Source: Bacillota bacterium (lineage in GTDB: Bacteria; Bacillota; Clostridia; Lachnospirales; Lachnospiraceae). From it: a stretch of DNA of 56,015 nt. This document shows positions 8,772 through 17,489 of this stretch, piece by piece. The stretch lies in contig JAEWMT010000108.1 in the NCBI GenBank assembly GCA_023393095.1, positions 1-56,015 of the forward strand. Direction: 5' to 3'. Position 1 is the first letter of the stretch. Each line of letters opens with the position of its first letter. The translations under genes and the position numbers were made by a program. The notes beneath the pieces are model-generated. The model had not been told where the DNA came from and ran no database searches. It saw only the letters and a list, made by a program, of their open reading frames with translations.

Positions 8772-9902
8772 TTATCTCTCATCTGCAAGATTATTTGATC
8801 TGTTTAATATATCTTTCTTTATAATTTCAACCACTTTCTCAGGTTCCTCAAATATCGGACTATGAGCTGATTTCCCAAATAAGTAAAATCCTTTTATCGG
8901 AGCAGACAGCTCTCTAAAATAGGATTCCGCCATTTTGTAACAGACAGTATAATCATATACTCCCGAGAAAAAATATACAGGAATATTCAGTTTTGTTACC
9001 ATCCTTGATATATCCATGTCGTTTAATTCCTGCCATAGATTTGTATGCTTGAAAGAAAAATTTTTGCCTATCCATAAATTAATTTTCTCCCTGAACGTAT
9101 ATTCCGGGAATAATAGGGATGGAAAAAATATACCCTTTATTACTGATTTCATGTCTCGTGTCGTACCAATTCCGGCTTTATGCATAACTTCATCTCGAAT
9201 GGAAAAATATTTATTTGATTGAACCGTTATATTTTTTAGCTTATTTACAGTCTTTTCATCGCCTCGTTCTTTATAATAGTCAAGCATATATTCATAAGCC
9301 ATTTCTTCTGTTTTCACTGTATTTGTTATCTGAGCCACACCAATGTAAGCATTATAAAGCTCCGGTGCTTTGGCTGCTGCCTGTATCGCTATGAAGGTAC
9401 CCCAGGAATGTCCCATCAGATATATCTTTTTCTGATTAAATCGTTTACAAAGATATTTTGATACTTCGATTGTATCCGATACAAACTGTTTTGATGTCAT
9501 CGTATCAGCTTTTATCTTACTGTTATAGGATAAGCCTGCCCCACGCTGATCCCACCAAATAATGGTAAAGTAATTTTCAAGTCCTGTTGGATATTTCTCC
9601 GTAAGAAAATATTCGGGCATTCCAGGGCCTCCATGAACAAACAATAATACCGGATTTGATCTATTCTTGCTCTTTATAAACATCCCCATCTTTACACCGT
9701 TAATCTGGACAAACGATTTTTCAGAAATACTGTTCTTAAGTATATTGCCATTTTCATCTTTAAACTGCTTCATTTTTCCCGGACTTCTGATTAGCAGAAA
9801 TAATACAATTACTAAAATACTAGCCATTAGCACAACTGATAAAATCAGCATGAATTTTCCCGTTTTTCTTAGAAGAGATAAATAAACCTTTTTATTATTC
9901 AT
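8772..9902 (-). CDS. Membrane-anchored alpha/beta hydrolase (proline iminopeptidase-like)
   Basis: 376-aa alpha/beta-hydrolase. An N-terminal transmembrane anchor (about residues 17-38) follows a basic start, so the catalytic domain probably faces outside. The oxyanion motif HGGPG (90-94), WWDQRGAGLS and the nucleophile elbow GHSWG (Ser166) are those of the proline iminopeptidase (S33) group; a late Asp (GVYDYT) and His (KSAHSP) complete the triad. The family cleaves N-terminal proline or other small amides and esters; the substrate is not determinable. Transcribed alone. Confidence 0.88.
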   Translation of the reverse strand: MNNKKVYLSLLRKTGKFMLILSVVLMASILVIVLFLLIRSPGKMKQFKDENGNILKNSISEKSFVQINGVKMGMFIKSKNRSNPVLLFVHGGPGMPEYFLTEKYPTGLENYFTIIWWDQRGAGLSYNSKIKADTMTSKQFVSDTIEVSKYLCKRFNQKKIYLMGHSWGTFIAIQAAAKAPELYNAYIGVAQITNTVKTEEMAYEYMLDYYKERGDEKTVNKLKNITVQSNKYFSIRDEVMHKAGIGTTRDMKSVIKGIFFPSLLFPEYTFREKINLWIGKNFSFKHTNLWQELNDMDISRMVTKLNIPVYFFSGVYDYTVCYKMAESYFRELSAPIKGFYLFGKSAHSPIFEEPEKVVEIIKKDILNRSNNLADER

Positions 9903-10020
9903 ATTGAAATTCCTTCCTTTTATATTCTACCCGCAATGCTATCATATCGTATGAACTGCTACAACACTGTTGGTCATAACGTACAAATACCCTGTCATGA
10001 CTTACATAATAAAAAACAAC

Positions 10021-10059
10021 AAAACAGCATCTAGCCTTTTCTGCTAAAAATGCTGTTTT
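10021..10059. terminator. Bidirectional terminator after the LytTR/DUF3021 pair
   Basis: Stem arms 10021-10035 and 10043-10059 (AAAACAGCAT ... ATGCTGTTTT) with T-rich tracts on both sides. It closes the LytTR/DUF3021 unit on the minus strand. Confidence 0.75.
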
Positions 10060-10119
10060 CTTATTGTTTCATTTTTTTAGATAAATTTTAATTTTTTATT
10101 TATTCTGATAAATAACGAA

Positions 10120-10545
10120 TTAGTTATTATATTTCTTTTCCTTTAATTCCTTTAACTTTTTATTAATATAGTCAGCATCCCTTCTGGCTCCTGCCAGCCG
10201 AAGTATATAGCAGACAACATATACAGGTATCGTATAAATTATAGCAAGCCATTCCATCCCCTTAGGATACCATCCAAATTTAACTCCAAAAACAAAGAAC
10301 AGAAGGATAATTGTTATATATTCCAAAATCATTGAAATTACTGGTCGGTCATCCAGGTAATAATTAATAAAAAATTGAATCATACAAAATATAAATGCAT
10401 ATAGCATAATTGAAAATACTACTTTAAAAAACCTCCAGGTACCATACATAATCGCATCCATACAGAATGCCCAAAATACCGATATCATAGCAATCGCCAG
10501 ACTCGAAATGAAATATTTTATTATTATCTGCTTTTTATTCATCAT
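10120..10545 (-). CDS. DUF3021 family membrane protein
   Basis: 141-aa protein with four predicted transmembrane helices (about residues 9-30, 38-60, 72-92, 98-117) and a charged lysine-rich tail. DUF3021 proteins are regularly encoded directly after a LytTR regulator, as here, and are thought to modulate it at the membrane. Its start overlaps the LytTR gene by 11 nt, indicating coupled translation. Confidence 0.85.
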   Translation of the reverse strand: MMNKKQIIIKYFISSLAIAMISVFWAFCMDAIMYGTWRFFKVVFSIMLYAFIFCMIQFFINYYLDDRPVISMILEYITIILLFFVFGVKFGWYPKGMEWLAIIYTIPVYVVCYILRLAGARRDADYINKKLKELKEKKYNN

Positions 10546-11008
10546 GAAAATCCCCTCCCTTATCCAGCCAATCTTTCACTACAGGTATGTATTTTCTGGT
10601 GATAATAACTTTTTCTCCATTCGTCAATGTTGCTTCCAGCCGGCTATTAAACAATATTTTTACATAATCCAGTTCGTTCATGTTTAAGATACAGGATTTA
10701 CTGATTTGTACAAATCCGAACTCTTTTAAATCATCAAAAAGCTGGTATAACTTCTTACTGCTTCTGTATACACCCTCCTGCGTATAAATGAAAGTTTTTC
10801 TCTCAATACATTCAATGTAAAAAACATCATCAACGTTAAGTAAAATATTTTTTTCACCGTCACTTCCGATGATTTTTATATCCAAGCTTTTTATCTTAAA
10901 AATCAGCTGCTTTACGTATGCATTCATTGCAGGATATCTTATCTGTACTTCAAGATTGCTTTGCTTATCTTCTATCAGTTTAATTTTCGTAAGAACACTC
11001 CCTCCCAT
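10535..11008 (-). CDS. LytTR-domain DNA-binding regulator
   Basis: 157-aa single-domain regulator of the LytTR class that pairs with DUF3021 proteins. The LytTR core runs from about residue 55 (ILLNVDDVFYIECIERKTFIYT) to the end (LTNGEKVIITRKYIPVVKDWL). Two adjacent ATG codons are possible; the second (11008) is better spaced from AAGG. Its upstream region was replaced by a truncated ABC-F fragment ending 10 bp before the start, so its original promoter may be lost or altered. Confidence 0.88.
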   Translation of the reverse strand: MGGSVLTKIKLIEDKQSNLEVQIRYPAMNAYVKQLIFKIKSLDIKIIGSDGEKNILLNVDDVFYIECIERKTFIYTQEGVYRSSKKLYQLFDDLKEFGFVQISKSCILNMNELDYVKILFNSRLEATLTNGEKVIITRKYIPVVKDWLDKGGDFHDE

Positions 11009-11017
11009 CATCCTACC

Positions 11018-11217
11018 TTATAATCTAATAATTTTAGTCGCAATATTCTCAACGAAGGCTCTATCATGCTCGACAAACAAAATAGTCGGTTTGTATTCCA
11101 GTAATAGTTCCTCTATTTGCATACGTGAAATTACATCAATATAATTTAATGGCTCATCCCAGAGATACAGATTCGCCTGCTCACAAAGGCTTCTTGCTAT
11201 TAGCACCTTTTTCTTTA
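11018..11217 (-). pseudogene. Duplicated 3' end of an ABC-F gene
   Basis: This stretch repeats the last ~62 codons of the ABC-F gene at 12142-13620. I count about 9 differences in roughly 190 bp, and the encoded peptides differ by one internal residue (HDRAF here, HDIAF in the intact gene). Similarity stops abruptly at about 11217. It has no start or 5' part. Nearly all differences are synonymous, which suggests two once-functional alleles rather than a fresh duplication. Confidence 0.9.
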
Positions 11218-11307
11218 ACTATCAAAGGTTTACTTTTTATGCTCTATTTTTCTTTTACAGTCTATGCAGTGATTAAAATGTACTTTGAAAGATCAAAAAA
11301 TCACTAA
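11218..11307 (+). pseudogene. Possible C-terminal fragment of a membrane protein
   Basis: Exactly where the ABC-F fragment ends, a plus-strand frame begins that reads as one hydrophobic helix with a basic tail (LLFMLYFSFTVYAVIKMYF, then ERSKNH and stop). No start or RBS is present. It looks like the last helix of a gene whose 5' part is missing. It is short enough to be chance. Confidence 0.3.
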
Positions 11308-11518
11308 AAATCAGGTCGGATCCTATACAGCCTTCTATCAATTTCGATTTCGCAATTACCTAATAATATTGATTATAATTGCTATTCAATTCATCACCTA
11401 GTTTCATAAATAGTATTTTGTCCTAAGCACTTTCAGTAAATTATTTGATATAATTACTAATACCAATTTAATTTATTCTATTTTATCTATCGCAAAATTA
11501 ATCATTATGTTAATAAAT
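11308..11518. other. A/T-rich intergenic stretch
   Basis: I see no coding frame, terminator with a T-run or promoter of good quality here. It belongs to the roughly 0.9-kb segment lying between the ABC-F fragment and the intact ABC-F gene. Confidence 0.5.
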
Positions 11519-12034
11519 CTATCTATCAACTTTTATTAAATCACCTATATTATATCTATAATGAAATTTTTTATTTGATTTTGTAATAATTTCTATTGTT
11601 ATTTTAGAATTTGAATAATATTTTTTCAAATCATGTAGCGTAAAATTCGAAAAATCAAATAATATAGATCTTGTTATTTTTGCATAGTTATCATTAAGAT
11701 TATTATCTTCTTTATAACTCATTTTAAATGATCTAAAATAATCAATATTATCAAATACATTCAATTCAGGTATGTTAATTTTTCTAACCTTGCATTTAGG
11801 CGTATTAATTATATTCACCATCACAATTAATTTTTTAATTTTATTAGAAGTCAATTTATCTATTTGATCTATACAACTATAATAATCATTTTTTGTAATG
11901 TTTTTTAGTTCAACTGAAACATTTATTTTAGGATTTCTATTAAAGTAAACATTATAGCCAAACATTATTACAATAAATGTAATAACTATTATTGATAAAA
12001 TAGTAAAACATAATAACGTTTTTTTATTTTTCAT
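11519..12034 (-). CDS. Hypothetical protein with N-terminal membrane anchor
   Basis: 171 aa; I do not recognise a family. A short basic start is followed by one hydrophobic helix (about residues 7-28), then a Lys/Asn/Ile-rich domain that would lie outside the membrane. RBS AAGGATT precedes the ATG. The gene is markedly more A/T-rich than its neighbours and sits between two copies of the ABC-F 3' end, so it probably arrived with the rearrangement. Confidence 0.65.
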   Translation of the reverse strand: MKNKKTLLCFTILSIIVITFIVIMFGYNVYFNRNPKINVSVELKNITKNDYYSCIDQIDKLTSNKIKKLIVMVNIINTPKCKVRKINIPELNVFDNIDYFRSFKMSYKEDNNLNDNYAKITRSILFDFSNFTLHDLKKYYSNSKITIEIITKSNKKFHYRYNIGDLIKVDR

Positions 12035-12141
12035 TTAATAATCCTTTCTACTAATTATTTATTAATAATTAAATTATAGCAGACTGTAAATGATTCATTA
12101 CCACTAATTACATATATTCGCTAGGTGCACATCCTGATTAT

Positions 12142-13620
12142 CTATAATCTAATAATTTTTGTTGCAATATTCTCAACGAAGGCTATGTCATGCTCGACAA
12201 ACAAAATTGTCGGTTTGTATTCCAGTAATAATTCCTCTATCTGCATACGTGAAATTACATCAATATAATTTAATGGCTCATCCCAGAGATACAGATTCGC
12301 CTGTTCACAAAGGCTTCTTGCTATCAGCACCTTTTTCTTTTGTCCCCCACTAAAGTTTTCTATCCGCTTTTCAAATTGCTCTCTTGAGAAATCCAACTTT
12401 CTAAGGATTGCCTTAAACAGGCTTTCATCAATACTATATTCATAAGCATAGTCAGTCAGTTTACCGCATAAATGATCTGTATTTTGAGATATATAAGAAA
12501 TCTTCAACTGTTGACTCCTATTTACCGTGCCGGTGAACGTAATATTCTCATTGTAAATAAGCTTTAATATACTTGATTTTCCGGAACCGTTCTTTCCCTG
12601 TAAGGCGATTCTATCTCCCTGTTCAATAGTAAAATTAATATTCTTGCAAGCAATTTTATCTCCATAGCTGATACTTACATCCTTAAGCTCAACCAATTGG
12701 TTTGTATGATAGATTAGCGGTATAATTTTCAGTTTCTCGTTATTTTCAATGTTTTTCAATAGTTTCGATTTCTCTTCAATCAGCGATTGCTGCCTGTTTT
12801 CAATAGACTTGGAGCGCTTCATCATTTTAGCAGATTTGTGCCCTATATAACCTCTGTCCACCTTGCTTCCTGAATTAGTCCCGCCAATCTTACTTGCTTC
12901 AACATTTTCAGACCATTGGGATGTCTGTCTAGCGGATTCCTTAAGCCTTTTTATATCCTTTTTCATTTTCTCATTCTCTGCCAATTCAAAGTTGTCCTGA
13001 AACTCCTTGTTCTTCCACCAAGCTGAAAAATTGCCCTTGTGTATCTCAATATTCGTTTTATTAATAGCAAGAATATGGTCAACGCAGCGATCAAGAAAGG
13101 CTCTGTCATGTGAAACTAGTATAAATCCCTTTTTTCTTTTTAAATAATTACTTAAGATTTCTCTTGCTTCAGTATCCAGATGATTGGTAGGCTCATCAAT
13201 CAGTAAAAAGTTATTTTCCTTTAAAAACAAGGCAGCAAGTAAAACCTTTGTCTGTTCACCATAAGAAAGTGTTGAAAATTGCTGATATATAATATCCTCC
13301 GATACATTCAGTAATGAAAGTTCACGGATTACTTCCCAATCAAGAGAATTCGGACTGGTCTCCCTTATTACATCTATTGTTAAAAATTCTTTGTCCTTTA
13401 CCTCATAAGGAAAATATTCAAAAGTAACGCTTGTTGAAATATCTCCGCTATATTCGTACTTGCCAAGTAACAGGTTTAAGAAAGTGGTTTTACCTCTGCC
13501 GTTACGCCCGGTAAAACCGAGTTTCCAGTCAGTATCTATCTGAAAGCTGGTATTTTCAAATATATTATCATAGCTGCCATCATAGGCAAAAGTTAAATTT
13601 GATACATTGATCAAAGACAT
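12142..13620 (-). CDS. ABC-F ribosomal protection protein (Lsa/CplR-like)
   Basis: 492-aa cytoplasmic protein with two ABC domains and no membrane segment. Domain 1: Walker A GRNGRGKTT, signature LSYGEQ, Walker B LLIDEPTNHLD, switch VSHDRAF. An interdomain linker of about 80 residues rich in Lys/Arg/Gln follows (residues 225-305). Domain 2: GKNGSGKSS, FSGGQ, YLWDEPLNYID. The N-terminal pattern and linker resemble Lsa/CplR/Vml-type antibiotic-resistance ABC-F proteins that displace pleuromutilin, lincosamide and streptogramin A drugs from the ribosome. ATG 13620 with AGGAGGT is preferred to a longer frame. An attenuator-like hairpin lies upstream. The resistance spectrum is inferred. Confidence 0.92.
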   Translation of the reverse strand: MSLINVSNLTFAYDGSYDNIFENTSFQIDTDWKLGFTGRNGRGKTTFLNLLLGKYEYSGDISTSVTFEYFPYEVKDKEFLTIDVIRETSPNSLDWEVIRELSLLNVSEDIIYQQFSTLSYGEQTKVLLAALFLKENNFLLIDEPTNHLDTEAREILSNYLKRKKGFILVSHDRAFLDRCVDHILAINKTNIEIHKGNFSAWWKNKEFQDNFELAENEKMKKDIKRLKESARQTSQWSENVEASKIGGTNSGSKVDRGYIGHKSAKMMKRSKSIENRQQSLIEEKSKLLKNIENNEKLKIIPLIYHTNQLVELKDVSISYGDKIACKNINFTIEQGDRIALQGKNGSGKSSILKLIYNENITFTGTVNRSQQLKISYISQNTDHLCGKLTDYAYEYSIDESLFKAILRKLDFSREQFEKRIENFSGGQKKKVLIARSLCEQANLYLWDEPLNYIDVISRMQIEELLLEYKPTILFVEHDIAFVENIATKIIRL

Positions 13621-13750
13621 ATCTATATACCTCCTAAATAAAGAATGTGTGTGTACAATCTCCGTGCCCGAGTAAGATGCCAGTATCATACTTCCATACT
13701 GCGAAGCGTATCCTGCACGAAGTGCTTTTTACTTCACAGTTTGTAATCCT

Positions 13751-13879
13751 CTACAACAAAAATTCGAGCTGCAAGAAAGTTATTCTTGTAGCTCGAAAAT
13801 ACAACTTTGCTATGTCAAAATATGACTGGACAAAGATATATAAGAGTGTCTGAATATCATAACCTTCTTGCATTTGCAT
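13751..13879 (-). CDS. Candidate leader ORF before the ABC-F gene
   Basis: A 42-codon frame (start MQMQEGYDIQTLLYIF) begins at 13879 and ends at 13751, spanning both arms of the terminator-like hairpin at 13763-13797. Resistance ABC-F genes are often controlled by drug-stalled leader translation, so a ribosome here would disrupt the hairpin. No strong RBS is visible, and an overlapping 16-codon alternative exists. Confidence 0.35.
   Translation of the reverse strand: MQMQEGYDIQTLLYIFVQSYFDIAKLYFRATRITFLQLEFLL
13757..13797 (-). terminator. Attenuator-type terminator upstream of the ABC-F gene
   Basis: Minus strand: a 15-bp stem (13783-13797 with 13763-13777, one G-T pair) with a 5-nt loop, followed by TTTTTG. 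It lies about 140 bp upstream of the ABC-F start and no complete gene ends before it, so it would stop leader transcription unless antiterminated. Confidence 0.75.
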
Positions 13880-14009
13880 AACAAAAGACACGACAAATCC
13901 TGTCGTTACCCTTCACATTATGCATAATAAAAATTAGCAAGAAAAGTTAATCATCTTTTCACCTCAAATCATTTTAATAATCGTATTGTATTATAAATTA
14001 CTTTAAACG

Positions 14010-15344
14010 TCAAGGATTCCTGCACAACTTCTTCATTCGGTAATAATATGCCGGAATAAGCGGTATTAACGCCGATGCCCAAGCAACCGGATGGGCAAGA
14101 CAGATTCCTACATATCCAAGAGGCTTGGTAAGTAAAAAAATAACCAGCACTCTAGCAATTAATTCAAAAATTCCACCCATCATTGGCAATAACCCATATC
14201 CCAAGCCCTGTAATGAATTTCGATACACAAAAATTAGACCAAGGGGAATATAAAGTCCTGCAGCCGCGTAGAAATATATCCTTGCCTTTTCAACTACCAA
14301 ATCACTGTTTTCAGTAATAAAAAACTTAACCAAAATATCTCCGAATACTAATACTGCTATCATTGAAAATACACCGCAGATTATGCTCAAAATGATATTT
14401 GCTCTTACACCCTCTTTCACCCTGTCCATCCTTCCGGCTCCCGTATTCTGCCCTACAAAGGTCGCCAAACTAGCTCCAAGAGACGGAAATGGCTGAGTGA
14501 TAATATTTTGAATCTTACTTGCTGCTGTAAATGCAGCGATATAAATTGGTCCCAACCCATTCAATGCAACTTGAACAATCATGGTGCCAATTGCAGTTAT
14601 GGAGAATTGAAGCCCCATTGGTGTTCCCATTCCGATTAATTTTCTTACACTGGCTCCAGAGAAATAGATATCCTCTTTCTTAAGCCTTAAGACCGGATAT
14701 TTCTTTAACATATAAACCAAGCATAAAATTGATGCAAAGGCTTGGGAAATTACCGTAGCATATCCGGCACCTTCCACACCCATAGAAAATCCACCAATAA
14801 ATAAATAATCCAATATTATATTTAGAATGGAAGAAAGCACCAAAAAGTAAAGAGGAGTTTTACTATCGCCAATTGCTCGTAATATAGATGCTAAAATATT
14901 ATATGCAATGGTAGCTGCAATTCCTATATAGATTACCTGAATAAAGCGATAGGTATCGCCATAGATTTCCTTTGGAGTATTCATTGACGTCAAGACCAAA
15001 CCGTTTGTCCATAATAGTCCAATCGTCATTATAACTGCCATAATAATACACAGAAAATAGGACATAGCCACATAATGTCTCAGACCATCGATATCTTCTG
15101 CACCGTAACGTTGTGCAACGATTATTGCAAAGCCTCCCGTCATTCCCATAATCCACCCGATTACCAAAAAGGTAAGGGAACTGGTAGAGCCTACCGCTGC
15201 AAGTGCATTAACACCAAGATATTGTCCTACGATAATGGAATCTATGACATAATACAATTGTTGAATTATATTCCCTATTAAAATTGGTATGGTAAAGCCT
15301 ATAATTAGTTTCATAGGTTTCCCTGTAGTCAAGTCATTTGGCAT
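14010..15344 (-). CDS. MATE family efflux transporter
   Basis: 444-aa multidrug and toxic-compound extrusion protein with about 12 transmembrane helices in two repeats. The start MPNDLTTGKPMKLIIGFTIP, followed by GNIIQQLYYVIDSIIVGQ, is typical of the clostridial DinF/NorM-like branch. ATG 15344 with AAGGGGC 7 nt upstream is preferred; the longer frame adds 35 residues unlike the family. It exchanges cationic compounds for Na+ or H+; the substrate is unknown. It follows a long palindromic element. Confidence 0.9.
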   Translation of the reverse strand: MPNDLTTGKPMKLIIGFTIPILIGNIIQQLYYVIDSIIVGQYLGVNALAAVGSTSSLTFLVIGWIMGMTGGFAIIVAQRYGAEDIDGLRHYVAMSYFLCIIMAVIMTIGLLWTNGLVLTSMNTPKEIYGDTYRFIQVIYIGIAATIAYNILASILRAIGDSKTPLYFLVLSSILNIILDYLFIGGFSMGVEGAGYATVISQAFASILCLVYMLKKYPVLRLKKEDIYFSGASVRKLIGMGTPMGLQFSITAIGTMIVQVALNGLGPIYIAAFTAASKIQNIITQPFPSLGASLATFVGQNTGAGRMDRVKEGVRANIILSIICGVFSMIAVLVFGDILVKFFITENSDLVVEKARIYFYAAAGLYIPLGLIFVYRNSLQGLGYGLLPMMGGIFELIARVLVIFLLTKPLGYVGICLAHPVAWASALIPLIPAYYYRMKKLCRNP

Positions 15345-15451
15345 GAATTTTGCCCCTTTCTGTCGTCTTTCCTGTAATATACTATTATATAGAGTATTCT
15401 CCAAAGTGTCCATACGGAATTTCAATAAATGTAATCCAATTAAAACCATAG

Positions 15452-15672
15452 TAAAAGAGGCTGTCGTAATTTAAGCATGTATGAAATAAGGTACTCCGCA
15501 TAATCTCCTCACACATAGGGTGGAAGACACATTCTAGATTTTGTATGTCATATTCGTACATAAATGCTTGTATATGACATACAAAATTGAAAACATGTCT
15601 TCCAAACTGTGCATGCAGGAGATTATGCGGAGTACCTTATTTCACTGAAGATTATTTTGAGGCAGCTTCTTC
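15452..15672. repeat. 220-bp hairpin (MITE-like) element
   Basis: A 27-bp perfect inverted repeat (15483-15509 and 15617-15643) continues inward through imperfect arms (GGAAGACA and TTTTGTATGTCATAT on both sides) and outward to termini AAGAGGCTGTC and GGCAGCTTCTT. Nearly the whole segment can fold as one long stem. It has no significant coding frame. Shape and related termini suggest a miniature inverted-repeat transposable element. No target duplication could be assigned. Confidence 0.8.
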
Positions 15673-15704
15673 TGTGATTTCTTTACTAAACTTCCAGATT
15701 AATA

Positions 15705-16847
15705 TTAAATATATTTGTCCTTTCTCTCAAAATTAATTCTTTCCCAGAAACACCTTGATTCTCTTGTATTAAGGTTAATTACTTGCTTATAACAATATGT
15801 TTTAGGCCAATTACGAAAAACAGATTTTTTACCAAGCATAATTTTAGTCAGCAGCATATGATTCGTTACTGTCCATCCCTTGGAAGGAATTAGTTCTATT
15901 TGCACGACATTATCCTTTTTTGTAATCTTATAATCTCCGGAAATATCCCCCATAGATGTATCCATCTCCATTTGCCACGTCCCCTGTATAGCCGTGTCAC
16001 CCATATGTATTATGTTGGGAAAAGCTTCCATAAAGTTTAGCTTAAATCGGTGCTTTGACTCTTCAAATGACATGGCTTTTAATTTATATGAACCATTTTC
16101 ATATTGAAATTCAGAGATTAAGCCATCCTGTTTCACGATACTGTCTTTGACTTCGAGAAGCTGTAATGTTTCTTCTCTCTCTTTTCCAAACTCAACCAGC
16201 TCACAGTCATATCCATACCTTGTAAAGTAGCGAAATTGACCATCCTTAGGAAATGGAACCAGAAAAGGATCTGGTTTTATGGATTTACCATTGATTTTGA
16301 TTGAGAATTCCGTACCTCTTTTTCTAACCAGATCGAACTGATACATCGCAAAAACTGGTAGAATAACCGGCTTTATTGAGGAAACTCCGATAGGAGCAAT
16401 TAAATCAAACAGTCTGCTTTTCTTCTTACAGTTTTCCTTAATCGTTACATCAATTTCTCTCCCCAGATAATCTGCAAGAGCAAACTCAACCTGTATGCCC
16501 TCCCCGCTCATCTCAAACCCTATTTTAGAGAAAGTCACTTTTCGAAAATTGGCAAGACCATTTTCACAAACTTCAAATGAGCCGACATCTTGGATGTGCA
16601 AGCTTTCTTCATCATATACATCTACATATTTATCATTGCGATATGCAATCAGCCGATAACCACTCCCCTCATTCTTAGTTACCAGATATTGCAATTCCAG
16701 TCCGAAATAGATCTCCTCAGGATTTTTATCAAAATTCACTAATATAATTTTCTTAATCGGAGTAATTTCCATATTAAAAGGTATTATGATGTGATTGTTG
16801 ATAATATCATTCTCCAGATTTACTGTATTTTCCGATAAATCATTCAT
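15705..16847 (-). CDS. Unrecognised protein cotranscribed with a MarR regulator
   Basis: 380 aa; no family recognised. No signal peptide or membrane helix. Alternating hydrophobic/polar stretches (IQVEFALADYLGREIDVTI, QGTWQMEMDTSMGDISGDYK) suggest a largely beta structure, possibly two lipocalin- or AttH-like barrels. The start overlaps the MarR gene by 8 nt, so the pair is one operon and this gene is the likely regulated product. Homology was not testable here. Confidence 0.75.
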   Translation of the reverse strand: MNDLSENTVNLENDIINNHIIIPFNMEITPIKKIILVNFDKNPEEIYFGLELQYLVTKNEGSGYRLIAYRNDKYVDVYDEESLHIQDVGSFEVCENGLANFRKVTFSKIGFEMSGEGIQVEFALADYLGREIDVTIKENCKKKSRLFDLIAPIGVSSIKPVILPVFAMYQFDLVRKRGTEFSIKINGKSIKPDPFLVPFPKDGQFRYFTRYGYDCELVEFGKEREETLQLLEVKDSIVKQDGLISEFQYENGSYKLKAMSFEESKHRFKLNFMEAFPNIIHMGDTAIQGTWQMEMDTSMGDISGDYKITKKDNVVQIELIPSKGWTVTNHMLLTKIMLGKKSVFRNWPKTYCYKQVINLNTRESRCFWERINFERKDKYI

Positions 16848-17286
16848 TCGTTGACGTCCCCTCCATATTTTTCAATAACTTTTCACTTACACTCATGCAT
16901 ACTTCAAGTTCTTCCTCTGAAACACCTTGAAACAAGCGTTCTGTTATCTGCTCGGCCCATTTCTTATTAGAATCCATAAAATTCTTCGTTTTATCGGTTA
17001 ATGTTATGCTTAGTGCTCTCGAATCCGTTAAACTTGGCTTCATATCAACATATCCTTTTCTTTCAAGAATAGAAAGCATCTTACGGATATTTTGCCTCGA
17101 GGTACCCATAACTTCAGCGATCTGATTAACGGATGGTGAATCCATTGACATCTCCTGTATCATTACTAACACAAACCATTGTTTTAAACTGAAATCCGAC
17201 AACAAAGAATCTCCGAATAACTGAAGCTTGTTCCCAAATAGTAACGTATACCCAAATACTCTTTGTGCTTTTTCAATTCGATTCAT
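16840..17286 (-). CDS. MarR-family transcriptional regulator
   Basis: 148-aa MarR/SlyA-type dimeric winged-helix protein. The helix-turn-helix is PSVNQIAEVMGTSRQNIRKM (about residues 51-70), followed by ERKGYV and the wing region (DSRALSITLT). First gene of a two-gene operon. Its promoter lies inside a perfect 37-bp palindrome (17321-17357), so it almost certainly represses itself and the downstream gene. Confidence 0.92.
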   Translation of the reverse strand: MNRIEKAQRVFGYTLLFGNKLQLFGDSLLSDFSLKQWFVLVMIQEMSMDSPSVNQIAEVMGTSRQNIRKMLSILERKGYVDMKPSLTDSRALSITLTDKTKNFMDSNKKWAEQITERLFQGVSEEELEVCMSVSEKLLKNMEGTSTNE

Positions 17287-17320
17287 TTCTTACCCCCTCG
17301 TATCCTATGCACATAACAAA

Positions 17321-17366
17321 CGCAACCAGTTGCATATATTATATGCAACTGGTTGCGTTTTGTCAA
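17321..17366 (-). promoter_or_regulatory. MarR operon promoter embedded in a perfect palindrome
   Basis: Minus strand TTGACA (17361-17366), 17 bp, TATAAT (17338-17343): full consensus. Two 17-bp arms (17321-17337 and 17341-17357) are exact inverted copies around a 3-nt centre, and each arm contains GCAACCAGTTGC, itself nearly symmetric. The arrangement suits two MarR dimers covering the spacer, the -10 box and the start point. Confidence 0.9.
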
Positions 17367-17370
17367 TAGC

Positions 17371-17410
17371 ACAAAAACACCCTATCACTTTTATATGATA
17401 GGGTGCAAAA
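17371..17410 (-). terminator. Terminator of the secreted-protein gene
   Basis: Perfect 10-bp stem (CACCCTATCA 17378-17387, TGATAGGGTG 17396-17405) with an 8-nt loop; on the minus strand it is followed by TTTTTGT. It separates the secreted protein gene from the MarR promoter. Confidence 0.85.
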
Positions 17411-17489
17411 CAATAATCAATATTTATCTTTCATAATTTAACAGCTAATCTTAAGAATGATTATAAACTATGAATTACTAGAATTTTTA

